Part shown: positions 6,166-8,692 of the stretch, in pieces
Layout of the letters: the number at the start of each line of letters is the position of its first letter
How positions within the stretch are numbered: position 1 is the stretch's first letter
Origin: Firmicutes bacterium UBA1047
GTDB lineage: Bacteria > Bacillota > Clostridia > Tissierellales > Sedimentibacteraceae
Reading direction: 5' to 3'
Assembly (NCBI GenBank): GCA_002316585.1
Contig: DCDU01000156.1
Span: 4,278 to 12,969 of the forward strand
Length of the DNA stretch: 8,692 nucleotides
Notes under the pieces: model-generated
Database searches by the model: none
Seen by the model: the letters and a program-made list of their open reading frames with translations, nothing else
Told to the model about the DNA's origin: nothing
Made by a program: the position numbers and the translations under genes

Positions 6166-7466
6166 TGAATAATGCAAAAACACGCGAAAGACTAAATACA
6201 CCCAAGACATCAACATGGGTTGCAGATAATATTGTTTCATTGATATTCGTTGCCTTTACAATATTTGGATTCCTTGTTTCAGACGGTGTAACAATAAATT
6301 TTTTCCTGACTGAATTGTCAAGCCGTTTCTTCAGGAATGCATTCCTTGTTTTATCTTTAGTCATACCGGTAGTGGCAGGTCTTGGACTGAACTTCGGTAT
6401 AGTGGTCGGTGCAATGTCAGCACAAATTGCTATTGCCATTGTGAGGTATTTTGAATTTGGAGGAATTGCGGGACTCGTTTTAACATTTGTTTTAGCACTT
6501 CCTATTGCGGGATTATTTGGATATTTCACAGGTGCCTTGTACAACAAAACAAGAGGGCAGGAAATGATAGCAAGTTTAATGGTATGTTATTTCGCCAATG
6601 GTCTATATCAATTTTTATTCCTGTTCGTTGTAGGCGTAATTATAAAAGTTCCGAAAACTCACCCAATGATTAAGCCTGACGGGGTAGGGGTGAGAATGAC
6701 GGTTGACTTGGTTCCTGTTGAGAACGGCGGTCTTAAATATGCCTTGGATAAAATATGGGAAATACCGTTCATGTGGGCAATATTGATTGTTTTTGCTTGT
6801 ATTTTACTTCTGCAGCTATGGAAAATCTACAGAAACAAAAATAATCCTGCATTGTACAGATATAACAAAACAATGGTTTTAATAAATGCAGCTTTGAGCA
6901 CAGCTATGATTGCCCTAAGCATTTATTCAATTTTAACAAATTCAAGGCTGATGATAATTAGAAAGGTTCCGGTAGTTACCGGATTATTAATAGTCGCTCT
7001 TTGTGTTTTCAATGAATTGATTTTAAGGACAAAGTTAGGGCAAGATTTCAGAAGTGTCGGACAAAGCCAGCACATTGCCGAGGTTTCCGGTATAAATGTT
7101 GACAAAACACGAATAATAGCAACAATTATGTCAACTGTATTTGCTTCATGGGGACAAATTATGTATCTTCAGAATATGGGTACCTTGAATACATACGGCG
7201 CGCATACGCAAATAGGAATGTTTTCCGTTGCGGCATTGTTGGTCGGAGGAGCTTCGACTCAAAAAGCAGGAGTGAAGCATGCTGTCATAGGTACACTGTT
7301 ATTTAACTCAATGTTTATAATGTCTCCCGAAATAGGATTGTCATTGTTTGGCAACGCCCTCTTGGGAGAATATTTCAGAACATTCATGGTATATGGAGTT
7401 ATCGGTCTTGCACTGGGACTTCACGTGTGGAGAACAAACAAGAAGGGTAAAATTACTTTGAATTAA
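6165..7466 (+). CDS. ABC transporter permease, BPD_transp_2 family (second permease)
   Basis: The product is a 433-residue multi-spanning membrane protein and the last gene of the operon. GGAGG at 6151-6155 precedes the ATG, which overlaps the previous stop by one base. The N-terminal part aligns with the first permease: RGQEMIAS with E133 corresponds to KGSEM with E132. The C-terminal part does too: SGINVDKTRI with D313 corresponds to D254, then LLVGGAST. Between these anchors it is about 58 residues longer. The extra part includes a probable loop from about 161 to 195 (KVPKTHPMIKPDG onward) and further hydrophobic segments separated by a basic stretch near YRNKNNPALYRYNK. The long N-terminal tail is polar (NNAKTRERLNTPKTS). 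It is predicted to be the partner half of a heterodimeric channel. No clear terminator follows before the repeat at 7538. Confidence 0.9.
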   Translation: MNNAKTRERLNTPKTSTWVADNIVSLIFVAFTIFGFLVSDGVTINFFLTELSSRFFRNAFLVLSLVIPVVAGLGLNFGIVVGAMSAQIAIAIVRYFEFGGIAGLVLTFVLALPIAGLFGYFTGALYNKTRGQEMIASLMVCYFANGLYQFLFLFVVGVIIKVPKTHPMIKPDGVGVRMTVDLVPVENGGLKYALDKIWEIPFMWAILIVFACILLLQLWKIYRNKNNPALYRYNKTMVLINAALSTAMIALSIYSILTNSRLMIIRKVPVVTGLLIVALCVFNELILRTKLGQDFRSVGQSQHIAEVSGINVDKTRIIATIMSTVFASWGQIMYLQNMGTLNTYGAHTQIGMFSVAALLVGGASTQKAGVKHAVIGTLLFNSMFIMSPEIGLSLFGNALLGEYFRTFMVYGVIGLALGLHVWRTNKKGKITLN

Positions 7467-7537
7467 AAATTTGACTGAACTATTGGGGTGCGTGTGATTC
7501 TTAACTCATCGCGTTTGACTTGCCTGCAATTTCTAAG

Positions 7538-7628
7538 AGGTATGGGGACACACCTTTGCTATATGGTTAGTCTCTGAGGGTAAAAGGAATGTCCCCGATA
7601 AAGTATCTGAGAAATGGGGTTAGGGCAT
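7538..7628. repeat. REP-like hairpin repeat, copy B, with G-rich flank
   Basis: The left arm GGGGACACACCTTT (7544-7557) pairs with AAAGGAATGTCCCC (7583-7596), with the same CA/TT internal loop as copy A. The blocks at 7538-7555 and 7585-7598 are identical to copy A, whereas the 25-base loop differs. Sixteen bases after the right arm, AAATGGGGTTAGGGCAT (7612-7628) matches, with one mismatch and in inverted orientation, the hairpin arm next to copy A (562-578). It lies between the end of the transporter operon and the tsaD promoter. No T-tract follows the hairpin. Confidence 0.8.
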
Positions 7629-7636
7629 CTTTGTGC

Positions 7637-7665
7637 TTGAATAATTAAAATCGGAGTAGTATAAT
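7637..7665 (+). promoter_or_regulatory. Sigma-A promoter of tsaD
   Basis: The -35 TTGAAT (7637-7642, 4/6) and a perfect -10 TATAAT (7660-7665) are 17 bases apart. The predicted start near 7672 gives a leader of about 20 bases with GGAGG at 7682-7686. This indicates that tsaD is transcribed independently of the ABC operon. Confidence 0.7.
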
Positions 7666-7691
7666 CAGTTCAGGAAAATACGGAGGAAAAC

Positions 7692-8692
7692 ATGGATAAC
7701 ATAAAGGAAAACGTGAAGGACAATGTTTTAATACTTTCTATAGAGTCATCCTGCGATGAAACTGCTGCTGCTGTTGTTGAAAACGGCAGAAATGTTTTAT
7801 CCAATGTAATATCATCTCAAATAGAAATTCATAAGGAATTCGGAGGTGTTGTACCTGAGGTTGCTTCAAGAAAGCATATTGAGAATATTAATGATGTTGT
7901 ATCGGAAGCATTGATTAAAGCCAATGTCGAACCAAAGGATATAGATGCTGTTGCCGCAACCTACGGTCCCGGTTTAGTGGGAGCTCTTTTGGTGGGAATT
8001 AATTTTGCAAAAGGACTTTCCTATGTATGGGAAAAGCCGTTGATTGGTGTCAATCATATTGAAGGACATATAAATGCAAATTATATAGAAGATAAAAACC
8101 TTGAACCTCCATTTATCTGCATGGTAGTGTCGGGAGGACATACCCACTTGGTTAATGTAAAGGATTACGGTGAATATGAAATTTTAGGAATGACCAGAGA
8201 CGATGCCGCCGGTGAAGCCTTCGACAAGGTGGCAAGAGCAATCGGATTAGGGTATCCGGGAGGACCTTTAATTGATAGGTCAGCTAAGATGGGAAACAAG
8301 GATGCAATAAAGTTTCCCAGAGCAATAATTGACGATGAAACATTAGATTTCAGCTTCAGCGGTTTAAAATCCGCAGTTTTAAACTATCTGCATAATTCCA
8401 ATCAGAAAAATGAAACCGTGATAAAGGAAGATGTTGCGGCAAGTTTCCAGGAAGCGGTGGTTGATGTGCTGGTTATGAAAACAATGAAGGCCGCAAAACA
8501 AAAGAATTTAACCACTGTTGCTTTAGCGGGAGGGGTTGCATCCAACAGCCGGCTTAGAGAGAGATTTCAGGAAGAATGCAGCGGACATAATTATAAATTT
8601 ATTAAACCATCCCTGATTTTATGCACTGATAATGCAGCAATGATTGGCTGCGCAGGATATTATAAATATTTAAAAAAGCAATTCGATAATTC
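7692..8692 (+). CDS. tsaD: tRNA N6-adenosine threonylcarbamoyltransferase TsaD (3' end outside window)
   Basis: The frame is open from ATG 7692 to the window edge, giving 333 codons. GGAGG five bases upstream supports the start. The protein begins about eleven residues before the usual family start, which is seen here as [12 protein letters not shown]. TsaD transfers the threonylcarbamoyl group from TC-AMP to A37 of ANN-decoding tRNAs, working in the cytoplasm with TsaB and TsaE. Diagnostic features are [14 protein letters not shown] (about 16-29), [13 protein letters not shown], the metal-binding HIEGH (H122, H126), [50 protein letters not shown], and a final metal ligand in CTDNAA (D313). 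Family length of about 335-345 residues suggests only a few C-terminal residues are missing. It is an essential housekeeping gene, unrelated in function to the transporter upstream. Confidence 0.97.
   Translation, partial: MDNIKENVKDNVLILSIESSCDETAAAVVENGRNVLSNVISSQIEIHKEFGGVVPEVASRKHIENINDVVSEALIKANVEPKDIDAVAATYGPGLVGALLVGINFAKGLSYVWEKPLIGVNHIEGHINANYIEDKNLEPPFICMVVSGGHTHLVNVKDYGEYEILGMTRDDAAGEAFDKVARAIGLGYPGGPLIDRSAKMGNKDAIKFPRAIIDDETLDFSFSGLKSAVLNYLHNSNQKNETVIKEDVAASFQEAVVDVLVMKTMKAAKQKNLTTVALAGGVASNSRLRERFQEECSGHNYKFIKPSLILCTDNAAMIGCAGYYKYLKKQFDN

Noticed and set aside
6146..6547. Minus-strand open frame of 133 codons across the permease junction
   Set aside because: It is antisense to both permease genes, which have clear starts, ribosome sites and membrane-protein sequence.
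472..7598. The two GGGGACA repeats as ends of a composite mobile element carrying the ABC operon
   Set aside because: Each copy is a complete small hairpin, there is no transposase or integrase between them, and no target duplication is visible.
1..8692. CRISPR array, tRNA or rRNA genes
   Set aside because: No regularly spaced repeats, cloverleaf-like segments or conserved rRNA stretches were seen on either strand.

Overview
The window looks like chromosomal DNA from a low-GC, Gram-positive anaerobe of the Clostridia/Tissierellia type. The reasons are AT-rich intergenic regions, strong AGGAGG ribosome sites, sigma-A type promoters, a lipoprotein-type solute-binding protein, and a YhaM-like HD protein. 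The genus cannot be fixed from the sequence alone.

Layout. Bases 1-462 hold the 3' half of an HD-domain gene resembling YhaM exoribonuclease. It is followed by a GGGGACA...TGTCCCC inverted repeat (472-537) and a second GC-rich hairpin behind a T10 run. A minus-strand gene of unknown function (604 to about 1398) and a plus-strand gene for a small, highly charged protein (1542-1853, with its own terminator) are transcribed divergently from a shared 140-base spacer. The minus-strand gene has no ATG near its best ribosome site and may start at an AUU codon.

The centre (2127-7466) is a complete ABC uptake operon. A consensus promoter (TTGACA, 17 bases, TATAAT) drives a DUF3798-type binding lipoprotein. 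A strong intercistronic hairpin follows, then a double-NBD ATPase of the RbsA/NupO type and two BPD_transp_2-type permeases. The last three genes overlap by one base at TAATG junctions. The lipoprotein should capture a ligand outside the cell, the two permeases should form a heterodimeric channel, and the ATPase should power it through one consensus and one degenerate ATP site. The ligand is unknown to me and no neighbouring catabolic gene reveals it. This is the best candidate for an undescribed system here.

After the operon comes a second copy of the GGGGACA repeat (7538-7598) and then a separate promoter for tsaD (7692 to the window edge). TsaD is the tRNA t6A-modification enzyme, and it is cut off just before its C-terminus.
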